Source of the DNA: Archangium gephyra
Lineage (GTDB): Bacteria > Myxococcota > Myxococcia > Myxococcales > Myxococcaceae
Assembly (NCBI GenBank): GCA_003243425.1
Contig: QFQP01000038.1
Location: forward strand, 1 to 64,000
Direction of reading: 5' to 3'
DNA length: 64,000 nt
The notes below the pieces were generated by a model that ran no database searches, was not told the DNA's origin, and worked only from the letters and a program-made list of their open reading frames with translations. A program made the position numbers and the translations under genes. Below, piece by piece: positions 8,665 to 16,916 of this stretch. Every line of letters begins with the position of its first letter. Position 1 is the first letter of the stretch.

Positions 8665-9362
8665 CGTTTCGTCCCTTCCAGTTCAGCTTCGAGCGCCGCC
8701 AGCCCCGCGTGGGAGCCGACCTCGAAGAATCGTCGGTGTGCTTCGACTGCGCGAACTTCTCCGCGTTTCACCGCGGCTCCCAGGGCTGCAGACAAGTCGC
8801 TCTGGCCCGGCGTGATGGCCTCGACGAAGCGTCGCCGCAACGCGAGTGCGCCGTAGTCGATGAATTCCAGGCCCCCCTCTTTCGAGCCTTTTTCGTAACG
8901 CGCGACCAAGCCGTTGCGCAGCGCCACGTTCGAGGGTTCGAGCTCATTGCGATTGTGGAACACCGACATCACCACTTCGCAGTCGGGCCTGGCGCGCAGC
9001 TCGCCCAGCGGAGCCAGGTAGTCGAACGGCAGGTAGCTGTCGCCGTAGGTCAACACGAACTCGGGCTCGAGGTGCTCGAGCGCCGCGCGCAACGCCCCGC
9101 CGGTGCCCAGCCGCTGCTGCCCTTCGTGCGCGTAGGTCACCCGAACACCGAACCGCGCACCGTCACCGACGTGCGCTTCGATCTGCTCGGCCATGTGGCC
9201 GACGCAGAACACACACGCGTCGAAGCCGTTGTCGCGCAGCTTCTCCAACTGCCAGTCGACGAAGGGCCGGCCATTCACCGGCAGCATCGACTTGGGAATG
9301 GTGAGCGTGCGCGGGTGCATGCGCGTGGCGAGCCCGCCCGCGAGTACGACGACCTGATTCAC
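8661..9362 (-). CDS. hddC: Sugar-phosphate nucleotidyltransferase, likely HddC-type
   Basis: The 233-residue NTP_transferase protein begins VVVLAGGLATRMHPRTLTIPKSMLPVNGRPFVDWQL, the nucleotide-binding signature in its usual place. LGTGGALRAAL and LTYGDSYL follow, the latter holding the metal-binding Asp. It lacks the hexapeptide-repeat C-terminus of bifunctional pyrophosphorylases and has the size of HddC (D-glycero-alpha-D-manno-heptose-1-phosphate guanylyltransferase). With gmhA, gmhB and hddA beside it, the heptose-1-phosphate substrate is the best reading. A glucose- or mannose-1-phosphate enzyme cannot be excluded from sequence alone. It overlaps both neighbours by four bases. Confidence 0.8.
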   Translation of the reverse strand: MNQVVVLAGGLATRMHPRTLTIPKSMLPVNGRPFVDWQLEKLRDNGFDACVFCVGHMAEQIEAHVGDGARFGVRVTYAHEGQQRLGTGGALRAALEHLEPEFVLTYGDSYLPFDYLAPLGELRARPDCEVVMSVFHNRNELEPSNVALRNGLVARYEKGSKEGGLEFIDYGALALRRRFVEAITPGQSDLSAALGAAVKRGEVRAVEAHRRFFEVGSHAGLAALEAELEGTKR

Positions 9363-10300
9363 GCGCCGAACACCTCGCGCGCGACCTCTTTGACCGCGCG
9401 TTCGACGGCGTCGTCTGACGTGAAGCGAACCTTGAAGCCCAGCGTGGCCAGCTTCGAGGGGTCGAGGCGGCTGGTGGGCACATCACCTTTCCAGCCCTGC
9501 GTTCCACCGGTGTAGTGAATCTCGGCCCGGGGGTTGGGCGAGTTGGCGACACACAGTTCGGCGATGCGGCGCACGGTCGTCCAGTCGGGCGGCGCGAGGT
9601 TGTAGATGCCCAGCGGGCGTTCACCTTTTTCAGCGGTGAAGCGCAGGCCACCGACACAGTCGTCGACGTGCAGGTAGGGCTTGCTCTGCTGACCGTTGCC
9701 CAGCACCTCGAGGCGGTCGGGCGTGGCCTTCAGCTTCTTGCAGAAATCGAGAATGGCGCCGTGCGTGCCGCGCGGGCCGACCACGTTGCCGAAGCGGCAG
9801 ATGGTGGCGGTGAGCCCGAAGCACTCGACGTAGCTGGCGATCATCGTCTCGCCGGCGAGCTTGCTGGCCCCGTACAGAGAGAAGGGAAGAAGGCCGAGCC
9901 GGTCTTCGCGGCCCGCTTCGGGCGTGTTGCCGTACACCGTGCCCGAAGAAGAGAAGACCAGGTGCTTCACGCCCTGGCGACGCGAGGCCTCGAGCACGTT
10001 CCAGGTGACGATGGTGCCCTGCTCGAGATCGAGCCGCGGGCGTTCGAGGCCCCAGCGCGCTTCGGGGTTTGCCGAGAGGTGGAACACGCGGTCGTGACCG
10101 GCGATGGCGGCTTCGACCTTCTCGAGTTCGAGCGCGTCGGCCTGAACGATGGTGACGTTTCCCGTTGCGAGCGCCTTCTCGAGGAACGCGCGCTTGCCGC
10201 TGGTGAAGTTGTCGAAAACGGTGACCGGGCCGTCAACTGCGAGTCGTTCGACGAGATGACTGCCGATGAAGCCTGCACCGCCGACGACGAACGTGCGCAC
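9359..10300 (-). CDS. NAD-dependent nucleotide-sugar epimerase/dehydratase
   Basis: The 313-residue extended SDR has the NAD site GGAGFIGSHLVERL at residues 7-20, FDNFTSGKR, the catalytic Ser region FSSSGTVYGNT, and the YxxxK pair in YGASKLAGE. These are features of UDP-glucose 4-epimerase-like enzymes. In this locus it may act on a GDP-heptose or on a hexose made for the same glycan. It is the first gene of the eight-gene minus-strand operon. Its start faces hddA across a 53-bp divergent promoter gap (10301-10353). Confidence 0.88.
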   Translation of the reverse strand: MRTFVVGGAGFIGSHLVERLAVDGPVTVFDNFTSGKRAFLEKALATGNVTIVQADALELEKVEAAIAGHDRVFHLSANPEARWGLERPRLDLEQGTIVTWNVLEASRRQGVKHLVFSSSGTVYGNTPEAGREDRLGLLPFSLYGASKLAGETMIASYVECFGLTATICRFGNVVGPRGTHGAILDFCKKLKATPDRLEVLGNGQQSKPYLHVDDCVGGLRFTAEKGERPLGIYNLAPPDWTTVRRIAELCVANSPNPRAEIHYTGGTQGWKGDVPTSRLDPSKLATLGFKVRFTSDDAVERAVKEVAREVFGA

Positions 10301-10353
10301 GCGCGCTTGAGTATCAGAAAAGTCCGAGACCGCGGTTTAGACTCTGAAGCGAA

Positions 10354-11349
10354 ATGATCATCTCTCGCGCTCCTGTTCGTTTTTCTCTCGGCGGAGGAGG
10401 CACGGATCTCCCCTCCTACGCTGACGCACATGGTGGTTTCCTCGTCGCCGCGGCCATCAACCGCTACGTGTACGTGGGCGCCAACCCGCGCTTCTACAAG
10501 AGCATCCGCCTCATGTACTCGAGCACGCAGGACGTGAACTCGCTCGAGGAGATCGACCACCGTCTGTTCCGCGAGGCGCTGCGCTTCGTGGGCATCAAGG
10601 ACAGCATCGAACTGGTGAGCATCGCCGACGTGCCGGGCAATTCAGGCCTCGGTTCGTCGAGCACCTTCACCGTGGCGTTGCTCAACGCGCTGCACACCTT
10701 TCGCGGTGAATACGTGTCGACCGAGCAGCTGGCGCGCGAGGCGTGCCACATCGAGATGAACATCTTGAAGGACCCGGTGGGCAAGCAGGACCAGTACATC
10801 GCGGCGTTCGGCGGCATCACCGCGTTCACCTTCAACACCGACGGCAGCGTCGAGACCGAGCGCCTGCCGATTTCGCCCGAGACCGTCGACGAGCTCGAAA
10901 GAAACCTCGTCATCTTCTATTCGGGCGTGGAGCGCAAAGCGGCCGACGTGTTGTCGGAGCAGCGCAAGAACATCACCTCGAACAGCGACGCGGCCGTGCA
11001 GCGCATGCACCGCATCAAGCAGCTCGGGTACGACACCAAACGCATCCTCCTCAGCGGCGAGCTGGATCAATACGGAGAGCTGCTGCACGAGCACTGGACC
11101 AACAAGCGGAAGCTGGCGTCGAACATGACCGACAGCTCCATCGACGAGCACTACGAAGCGGCGCGCAAGGCGGGCGCCATCGGCGGCAAGTTGATGGGCG
11201 CGGGTGGTGGCGGCTTCTTCATGTTCTACGCGCGGCCGGGCGACCGCCGGAAGGTCTACGAGGCGATGGCGTCGCGCGGCCTGCAGCCGCTGCGCTTCCA
11301 CTTCGAGATGTCGGGCGCGCACATCGTGAGCAATACCCATGCTTCTTGA
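10354..11349 (+). CDS. hddA: D-glycero-alpha-D-manno-heptose-7-phosphate kinase (GHMP family)
   Basis: The 331-residue GHMP kinase starts MIISRAPVRFSLGGGGTDLPSY, the substrate/ATP motif typical of HddA and related sugar kinases. NSGLGSSSTFTVAL is the phosphate loop, around residue 93. GKLMGAGGGGFFMFYA is motif 3, near residue 280. It phosphorylates heptose-7-phosphate at the anomeric position, giving the 1,7-bisphosphate that GmhB then dephosphorylates. It is transcribed away from the epimerase operon, and the following methyltransferase starts 11 bases before its stop, so the two are translationally coupled. Confidence 0.9.
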   Translation: MIISRAPVRFSLGGGGTDLPSYADAHGGFLVAAAINRYVYVGANPRFYKSIRLMYSSTQDVNSLEEIDHRLFREALRFVGIKDSIELVSIADVPGNSGLGSSSTFTVALLNALHTFRGEYVSTEQLAREACHIEMNILKDPVGKQDQYIAAFGGITAFTFNTDGSVETERLPISPETVDELERNLVIFYSGVERKAADVLSEQRKNITSNSDAAVQRMHRIKQLGYDTKRILLSGELDQYGELLHEHWTNKRKLASNMTDSSIDEHYEAARKAGAIGGKLMGAGGGGFFMFYARPGDRRKVYEAMASRGLQPLRFHFEMSGAHIVSNTHAS

Positions 11350-12103
11350 GGCAGCCAGGAAGGTCGCTCGCGCGGCCGCCGACGTGGTCGACATCCACCT
11401 GAGCCTGCAGCGCGCGGCGATGACCGAAGCCGCGCGTCACGCGCATGGCGAATTGCTCGACGTGGGCTGCGGCGACAAGCCGTGGCTCGAGCTCTTCACG
11501 CCGCACGTCGGCACGTACGTGGGCGTCGAACATCAAGCGGTGTTCGAGAAGACCAACGCGTCGAACTCCGAGCGGAAGCCCGACGTGATGTACGATGGCA
11601 CGACGCTTCCATGGAGCGGACCTTCGTTCGACACGGTGGTCAGCTTTCAGGTGCTGGAGCACACGCCGAACCCCGAGCAGCTGGTCTCGGAAATGGCGCG
11701 CGTGATGCGGCCCGGTGGCACGTTGATCATTTCGGCGCCCTTCTCGTACCGGCTCCACGAACAGCCCTACGACTACTTCCGCTACACGCCCTTCGGTCTG
11801 CGCACGCTGGTCGAGAAGCAGGGGCTCGAGGTCGAGCAGGTCACGCCCTTCGGCGCCGTCTGGAGCGTCATCGCGCACAAGGTGAACAGCCACCTCATCG
11901 GGCTCGGGCGGCTCGATGGCGTCGGCCAGTCACTGGGCAAGTTCAAGCAGGAGGCGCCCCGCCAGCGCGCCCCTCGGTACTGGGCGCTGCCTTTCATCGG
12001 TGCCGGTGTCGTGGCCAGCGCTCTCATCGGCCGCGTGGGTGATGCAGTGGCGCACGATGACGTCGAGGCGCTCGGCTACGTGCTCGTCGCCCGAAAACGC
12101 TGA
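11339..12103 (+). CDS. Class I SAM-dependent methyltransferase
   Basis: The 254-residue protein has the SAM-binding motif ELLDVGCGDKPW at about residue 39, the acidic second strand VGVEHQ, and VVSFQVLEHTPNPEQLVSEMARVMRPGGTLIISAP covering motifs III-IV. A hydrophobic stretch near the C-terminus (FIGAGVVASALIG) may touch the membrane. The start lies within the end of hddA. In this setting it probably methylates a sugar or lipid-linked glycan. The substrate is unknown. Confidence 0.85.
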   Translation: MLLEAARKVARAAADVVDIHLSLQRAAMTEAARHAHGELLDVGCGDKPWLELFTPHVGTYVGVEHQAVFEKTNASNSERKPDVMYDGTTLPWSGPSFDTVVSFQVLEHTPNPEQLVSEMARVMRPGGTLIISAPFSYRLHEQPYDYFRYTPFGLRTLVEKQGLEVEQVTPFGAVWSVIAHKVNSHLIGLGRLDGVGQSLGKFKQEAPRQRAPRYWALPFIGAGVVASALIGRVGDAVAHDDVEALGYVLVARKR

Positions 12104-12220
12104 AGTGCAGCATCGGCGCGGTATCGGTACATTATTACCGGCTCAGTGACTATTCGGTAAAAACCGGGCAAACCACACTCGCTTATGGCGATCAGGTGGA
12201 GCAGCGCCCGACACAGCCGA

Positions 12221-12239
12221 AGTGACCATTTTTGTCACT
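12221..12239. promoter_or_regulatory. Palindromic box upstream of pilin gene 12353
   Basis: AGTGACCATTTTTGTCACT has 6-bp perfect arms (AGTGAC and GTCACT) around a 7-base AT-rich centre, 114 bp before the pilin start. The same arrangement stands upstream of the second pilin gene at 22422-22440. A further TTGTCACT lies at 12255-12262. The TGTC/GACA half-sites are of the kind described for PilR-type activators. This is a candidate operator only. Confidence 0.5.
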
Positions 12240-12334
12240 TTGACCGGATCACAACTTGTCACTCCGGTGGTTCCGAGGACTTACATGGTCGTCAGTGGCA
12301 AAGAATGTCACGTGATTTCAGGCGCTTCAGTTTT

Positions 12335-12348
12335 CAGGTAATAACCTG
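12335..12348 (+). promoter_or_regulatory. Small hairpin just before the pilin start codon
   Basis: CAGGT (12335-12339) and ACCTG (12344-12348) form a perfect 5-bp stem with an AATA loop, ending four bases before the ATG at 12353. It occupies the position of the ribosome binding site and contains AGG. No stronger Shine-Dalgarno sequence is present, so the hairpin could lower or regulate translation. Confidence 0.4.
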
Positions 12349-12352
12349 AGCA

Positions 12353-12982
12353 ATGGTCCGGAAGAGCGGCTTCACCCTCGTTGAACTGATGATCGTGGTT
12401 GCGATCATCGGAATTCTGGCGGCGATCGCAGTTCCGAACTTCATCAAGTACCAGGCGAAGTCGAAACAGAGCGAAGCCAAGACGATGCTGCGCTCGTATT
12501 TCACCTCGCAGCGTCACCAGTTCTCGGAGCGAGACACCTTCACTTCGAACCTGAGTGAGCTGGGCTTCGGCCCGGAGCGCGGCAACCGCTACGCGTATTA
12601 CGGCACGCTGACGCCCACTGCGTGGCAGTCGCGAGCGAGTGCGATCCCGACCACCTCGGGCGACTTCCAGGCCATCGAGGTCGATTGCTTCAAGCTCACG
12701 GTCGGCGGGTGCACGCCGCGCCCGGTGCGCCCCGGTTCACTCGCTTCATTTTCCGTGTCGTACGACCTGAACACCACCGGCCCTTCGCAGACCGGTGTGG
12801 TCAACGGTCAGAACGGCGGCTTCATGCTCGAAGCGCGCGGCACCATCGACAACGATTCGGAAGCCGACGTGTGGTTGATCTCGAGCGGTACACTGGTCAT
12901 CAGCGGCAACGGCTGCGCCGACACCGCCAATGGCGTGCCCGGCATCATGGGCGCCATCTACGACGACGTCGCCTGTCCGTAA
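12353..12982 (+). CDS. Type IV major pilin-like protein (second PilA-type)
   Basis: The 209-residue prepilin has a five-residue leader ending in Gly, then FTLVELMIVVAIIGILAAIAVPNFIKYQAKSKQSEAK with the Glu5 of processed pilins. The globular part ends in a disulfide-type tail (a Cys, CADTANGVPG, then YDDVACP) closely like the pilin at 21662. The prepilin peptidase site and the coiled helix are intact, so it is expected to enter a pilus or pseudopilus. The 249-bp upstream region has a palindrome shared with the other pilin but no good sigma54 -24/-12 element. It is monocistronic as far as can be seen; the next gene starts 43 bases later and is unrelated. Confidence 0.92.
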   Translation: MVRKSGFTLVELMIVVAIIGILAAIAVPNFIKYQAKSKQSEAKTMLRSYFTSQRHQFSERDTFTSNLSELGFGPERGNRYAYYGTLTPTAWQSRASAIPTTSGDFQAIEVDCFKLTVGGCTPRPVRPGSLASFSVSYDLNTTGPSQTGVVNGQNGGFMLEARGTIDNDSEADVWLISSGTLVISGNGCADTANGVPGIMGAIYDDVACP

Positions 12983-13025
12983 GACGGCCGAAGTTCAGCA
13001 CCATCGGGAGTAAGACGCGCCCACC

Positions 13026-15287
13026 ATGCGCATCGTCTGCATCGGTGGTGGTCCCGCGGGCCTCTACTTGTCGCTGTTGATCAAGAAGTCCTTCCCCGAC
13101 ATCACCGTCGACGTCTTCGAGAAGAACGCCGCCGACGAGACCTTCGGCTGGGGCGTGGTGTTCTCGAAAGAGACGCTCGGGAACTTCCGTGAAGCAGACC
13201 CCGAATCGCTCGCGGCCATCGAGTCGCACTTCGCGTACTGGGACGACATCGAGACCACCGTCGATGGCGTGACCACCGTGTCGACCGGTCACGGCTTCTG
13301 CGGGCTGGCTCGAAAGGACCTGCTCAAGCTGCTGCAGCGCCGCTGCACCGAGCTGGGCGTCGGGCTGCACTTCGGCAAAGACCTGCCCACCGACCCGCTG
13401 CCCGCCGCCGACCTCGTCATCGGCGCCGATGGTGTGCACTCGCCGTTGCGCACCGCCAACGCCGAGCACTTCCGCCCGCATGTCGACTGGCGCAAATGCA
13501 AGTTCACGTGGCTGGGCACGACGAAGCCGCTGCGCGCCTTCACGTTCCTCTTCAAGAACACCGAGCACGGCGTGTTTCAGGTGCACGCGTACCCGTTCAC
13601 GCAGACGCCCATGCAGCCCTCGGGCGCGCGTTCGACCTTCATCGTGGAATGCAGAGAAGAGGTGTGGCGTTCGGCGGGCCTGCACGAGAAGACCGAAGCC
13701 GAATCGGTCGCGTTCCTCGAGAAGCTGTTCGCCACCGAGCTCGAAGGCCACGCGCTGTGCCCCAACAAGAGCATCTGGCGCACGTTCCCCACCATCAGCT
13801 GCGAGCGGTGGACGAAGGACAACCTCGTGCTGCTGGGAGACGCGGTGCACACCGCGCATTTCTCCATCGGCTCGGGCACCAAGCTGGCGATGGAAGACGC
13901 GATTGCGCTGCGTGATGCGCTGGTGGCCGCGAAGCTGAACGTGCCGACCGCGCTCGCCGCCTACGAAGCCGCGCGCAAGCCCGAGACCGTTCGGGTGCAG
14001 CGCGCCGCGCAGACCAGCCTCGAGTGGTTCGAGAATTCCGCGCGCTACGTGAAGCAGCCGCCGGAGCAGTTCACCTTCAACCTGATGACGCGCAGCAAGC
14101 GCATCACCTGGGACAACCTGCGTACGCGTGACCCGCAGCTGGTGCGCCGCGCCGACGAGGGCTTCGCCGATGCCGCCGGTTCGAAGCGCAATTCAGACGG
14201 TTCTGCACCGCCGCCGTTGTTCGCGCCGCTGACGTTGAGAGAGATGACGCTCGAGAACCGCGTCGTCGTTTCACCCATGTGCCAGTACTCGGCGGTCGAC
14301 GGCGTGCCCACCGATTGGCATCTCGTGCACCTCGGTTCGCGCGCGATGGGCGGAGCGGGCCTCGTCATCACCGAGATGACCGACGTGTCGCCCGAAGGCC
14401 GCATTTCGCTCGGCTGCGCGGGCCTGTGGAACGACGCCCAGCGCGACAGCTGGAAGCGCATCGTCGATTTCGTGCACGGCAATTCGCGCGCGAAGATTGG
14501 CGTGCAGCTCGCGCACGCCGGCCGCAAGGCCAGCTGTTCACGCCCGTGGGAAGGCGACACCTGCCTCAAGGGCCCCGACGCGTGGGAGACGTTTGCTCCG
14601 TCGGCGCTCCCGTACCGCACCGGCTGGCACGTGCCGACCGAGATGAACCACGCGGAGCTCGCGCGTGTGAAGCAGGCCTTCGTCGACGCCACCGTGCGTG
14701 CGCTGCAGGCGGGCTTCGACTTCATCGAGATTCACATGGCGCACGGCTACCTGCTGTCGACCTTCCTCTCGCCGCTGTCGAACACGCGCAGTGATGAATA
14801 CGGCGGCTCGCTGGAAAAGCGGATGAAGTATCCGCTTCAGGTGTTCGAGGCGATGCGCGCGGTGTGGCCGAAGGAGAAGCCGATGGGCGTGCGCGTGTCG
14901 GCGACCGATTGGCTGGGGCCCACCGGGCAGACCGTGGAAGACACGGTGGCCTTCGCGCGTGAATTGAAGGCGCGTGGCTGTGACGTCATCGACGTGTCGA
15001 CGGCCGGCAACGTGCCCGAGTCGCGCCCCGAGTACGGCCGCATGTACCAGGTGCCGTTCGCCGAAGCGGTGAAGGTCGGCGCTGGAATTCCGGTGATGGC
15101 GGTGGGCGGCATCATGGGTGCTGATCACGCGAACACCGTCATCGGCGCCGGGCGTGCAGACCTGTGCGCGATGGCGCGCGAGCACCTCTCAGACCCGTAC
15201 CTCACGCACCGTCATGCGCAGGCCGAGAAGGTCGATGGGGTGTGGTGGCCGCCGCCGTACTTGAACGTGAAGCCCGTGCCTCGTTGA
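13026..15287 (+). CDS. Bifunctional salicylyl-CoA 5-hydroxylase-like FAD monooxygenase / old yellow enzyme-type oxidoreductase
   Basis: The 753-residue protein has two flavin domains. Residues 1 to ~370 form a group A FAD monooxygenase (CIGGGPAGLYLSL at 5, GWGVVFSKETLGNF, GADGVHSPLRT, and LLGDAVHTAHFSIGSGTKLAMEDA). Residues ~395-750 form an NADH:flavin oxidoreductase of the old yellow enzyme family (LENRVVVSPMCQYS, QLAHAGRKAS, IHMAHGYLLSTFLSPLSN, DEYGGS, RVSATDW, MAVGGI). This arrangement matches the fused family described as salicylyl-CoA 5-hydroxylase/oxidoreductase in aromatic degradation. No other aromatic-degradation gene lies nearby, so the substrate here is open. The length is as expected for the fusion. 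Confidence 0.88.
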   Translation: MRIVCIGGGPAGLYLSLLIKKSFPDITVDVFEKNAADETFGWGVVFSKETLGNFREADPESLAAIESHFAYWDDIETTVDGVTTVSTGHGFCGLARKDLLKLLQRRCTELGVGLHFGKDLPTDPLPAADLVIGADGVHSPLRTANAEHFRPHVDWRKCKFTWLGTTKPLRAFTFLFKNTEHGVFQVHAYPFTQTPMQPSGARSTFIVECREEVWRSAGLHEKTEAESVAFLEKLFATELEGHALCPNKSIWRTFPTISCERWTKDNLVLLGDAVHTAHFSIGSGTKLAMEDAIALRDALVAAKLNVPTALAAYEAARKPETVRVQRAAQTSLEWFENSARYVKQPPEQFTFNLMTRSKRITWDNLRTRDPQLVRRADEGFADAAGSKRNSDGSAPPPLFAPLTLREMTLENRVVVSPMCQYSAVDGVPTDWHLVHLGSRAMGGAGLVITEMTDVSPEGRISLGCAGLWNDAQRDSWKRIVDFVHGNSRAKIGVQLAHAGRKASCSRPWEGDTCLKGPDAWETFAPSALPYRTGWHVPTEMNHAELARVKQAFVDATVRALQAGFDFIEIHMAHGYLLSTFLSPLSNTRSDEYGGSLEKRMKYPLQVFEAMRAVWPKEKPMGVRVSATDWLGPTGQTVEDTVAFARELKARGCDVIDVSTAGNVPESRPEYGRMYQVPFAEAVKVGAGIPVMAVGGIMGADHANTVIGAGRADLCAMAREHLSDPYLTHRHAQAEKVDGVWWPPPYLNVKPVPR

Positions 15288-15292
15288 GGGGG

Positions 15293-16846
15293 TCAGCGGC
15301 CAGTGAGGCGTTCGTTCCACCGCTTCATCATCGCCTCATCGTTCACTTCGCGGCCCAGCTTGAAACCGGCTTCGGCCACCGGTCGCAGCGGCGTCACATT
15401 CCACTGTGCTTCGAGCGTCAGCGCAGCCTCGACCGGGTTCTTCGCGAGGAATTGAGCGACCGCGAGGTTCACGCCCGCCTGCCACAACCGCCCGCCCGAC
15501 GCGGCGCGCGCGGCCGCGAAGTGTTTCGCCGCCACCTCCGGTGCACGCAGCAGGTGCAGATTTCCCAGCCCCAGTTCGGCCATCGCCAGGGACTTGGGGT
15601 CGCCCACCTTCGCCGCCACTTCGACCGCGCTCTGGTAGGCCTCTGCCGCTTCGGGCTGTTTCGTCGCCGCAAGCGCGTTGGCCAGGTTGAGCCGCGGCGC
15701 CGCAAGTTCGGGTTCTGCTTCCACGTTGGAAGACCACAACGACACGTCATCGCGCCACGTCGGCACCACGGTGGCCGACGTCACCGCCCACGCCACCGGT
15801 ATCAGCCACACCATCGCGCTGCATTGCCTCGCCCGTGCGAGAGCCAGGGCCACGCCGATCAGGGGCAGGTAGAGCAGCAGCCCCGAGAACCGCACCGTCA
15901 CCGGGCCCCACATGGCCACCGGCGCGGTCGCCACCAGGAACCACATCACGGCGAAACGCAGCCACGTCACCGGGCGCGAGAGCAGCACTGCCACCCCCAA
16001 CAACGGCACGGCGAGCCACGACGCCACCGTCTTCGACGCGTAGGGCACCAGCGGCGAAGGCAGCAGCACCAGCTTCGCGTAGCGCACCACCGTCGACGCG
16101 GCAGTCAGCACCGGGTGCCACTCGTCGTGCAACTCGCCCGCGGGAAACGCGGCGCCCAGCGCGAGGAAACGCAGCAACAGGGTGAGCAGCGTCGCGCCCA
16201 TCGCTGCCATCAGCGGTCGCCAACGCGTGGCGCGCCGCTCGAAGCCGTTGGCTGTCCAGTCGACGAGCAGCAGCAACGGGGCAGCGACGAAGGCGCTCTC
16301 TTTGGAGAGCTGCGCCAGCGTCACGCACCCGAAGACCGCCGGTAGCGACCACGCCGCAGTGCTGCGAGCGGCGAGCAACGCCAGCAAGACGAAGAGCGTG
16401 GCCAGCAGGTCTCCTCGAGACGACACGTTGGCCACTGCTTCGATGGTCGCCGGGTGAAAGACGAAGAGCGCAGCGCTGAGCAACGACACCTCGACGCTGG
16501 CGGCCAACCGCGACGCGAGCAGCCCCACCAGCGCGGCGCACAGCAGGTGAAGCAGCAGGTTCACCGCGTGCGGGCCCACGGGCGAGGTACCGAACACCGC
16601 GCGGTCGGCGAAGTACGAGGCCACCACCACCGGGCGGTACATGCCGGCCTCGCGCGGGTTGGCGCTCAAGGCCCAGAAGTCGCTGGCCAGCGCGGCGCTC
16701 CATTGCGCGCGGTCCTTCAACACCGGGCTGTCGAGAATGAGCGACTTGTCGTCCCACAGCCAGGGCGAGCGCAGCAGCGGACCGAACACCAGCAGCGCCG
16801 CCACGCCCACCACCACCGACACCACGAGGAGCCCGCGCGACGACAC
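15293..16846 (-). CDS. TMTC-like polytopic membrane glycosyltransferase with C-terminal TPR region
   Basis: The 517-residue protein has about ten hydrophobic segments in the first ~370 residues. The first loop carries the GT-C-like WDDKSLIL acidic pair followed by MYRPVVVASYF. FHPATIEAVANVSSRGDLLATLFVLLAL and LSKESAFVAAPLLLLVDW are hallmarks of TMTC/DUF1736-type proteins. The last ~130 residues are helical TPR-like repeats. TMTC proteins in eukaryotes are O-mannosyltransferases; bacterial relatives are uncharacterised. It is transcribed divergently from a paralog at 16917 across a 70-bp gap. Confidence 0.8.
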   Translation of the reverse strand: MSSRGLLVVSVVVGVAALLVFGPLLRSPWLWDDKSLILDSPVLKDRAQWSAALASDFWALSANPREAGMYRPVVVASYFADRAVFGTSPVGPHAVNLLLHLLCAALVGLLASRLAASVEVSLLSAALFVFHPATIEAVANVSSRGDLLATLFVLLALLAARSTAAWSLPAVFGCVTLAQLSKESAFVAAPLLLLVDWTANGFERRATRWRPLMAAMGATLLTLLLRFLALGAAFPAGELHDEWHPVLTAASTVVRYAKLVLLPSPLVPYASKTVASWLAVPLLGVAVLLSRPVTWLRFAVMWFLVATAPVAMWGPVTVRFSGLLLYLPLIGVALALARARQCSAMVWLIPVAWAVTSATVVPTWRDDVSLWSSNVEAEPELAAPRLNLANALAATKQPEAAEAYQSAVEVAAKVGDPKSLAMAELGLGNLHLLRAPEVAAKHFAAARAASGGRLWQAGVNLAVAQFLAKNPVEAALTLEAQWNVTPLRPVAEAGFKLGREVNDEAMMKRWNERLTGR

Positions 16847-16916
16847 GGCCGCACGCTACCCACACCCGTGAAGAAAGATGACTGTGACGCGCGGGCCGTG
16901 CGCACAATCACCGGCG

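Noticed and set aside
12290..12310. Possible sigma54 promoter for the pilin at 12353 (TGGCAAAGAATGTCA)
   Set aside because: The -12 GC is replaced by CA; the other candidate (CCGGATCACAACTTGTCA) has GT. Neither meets the invariant GG-N10-GC rule.
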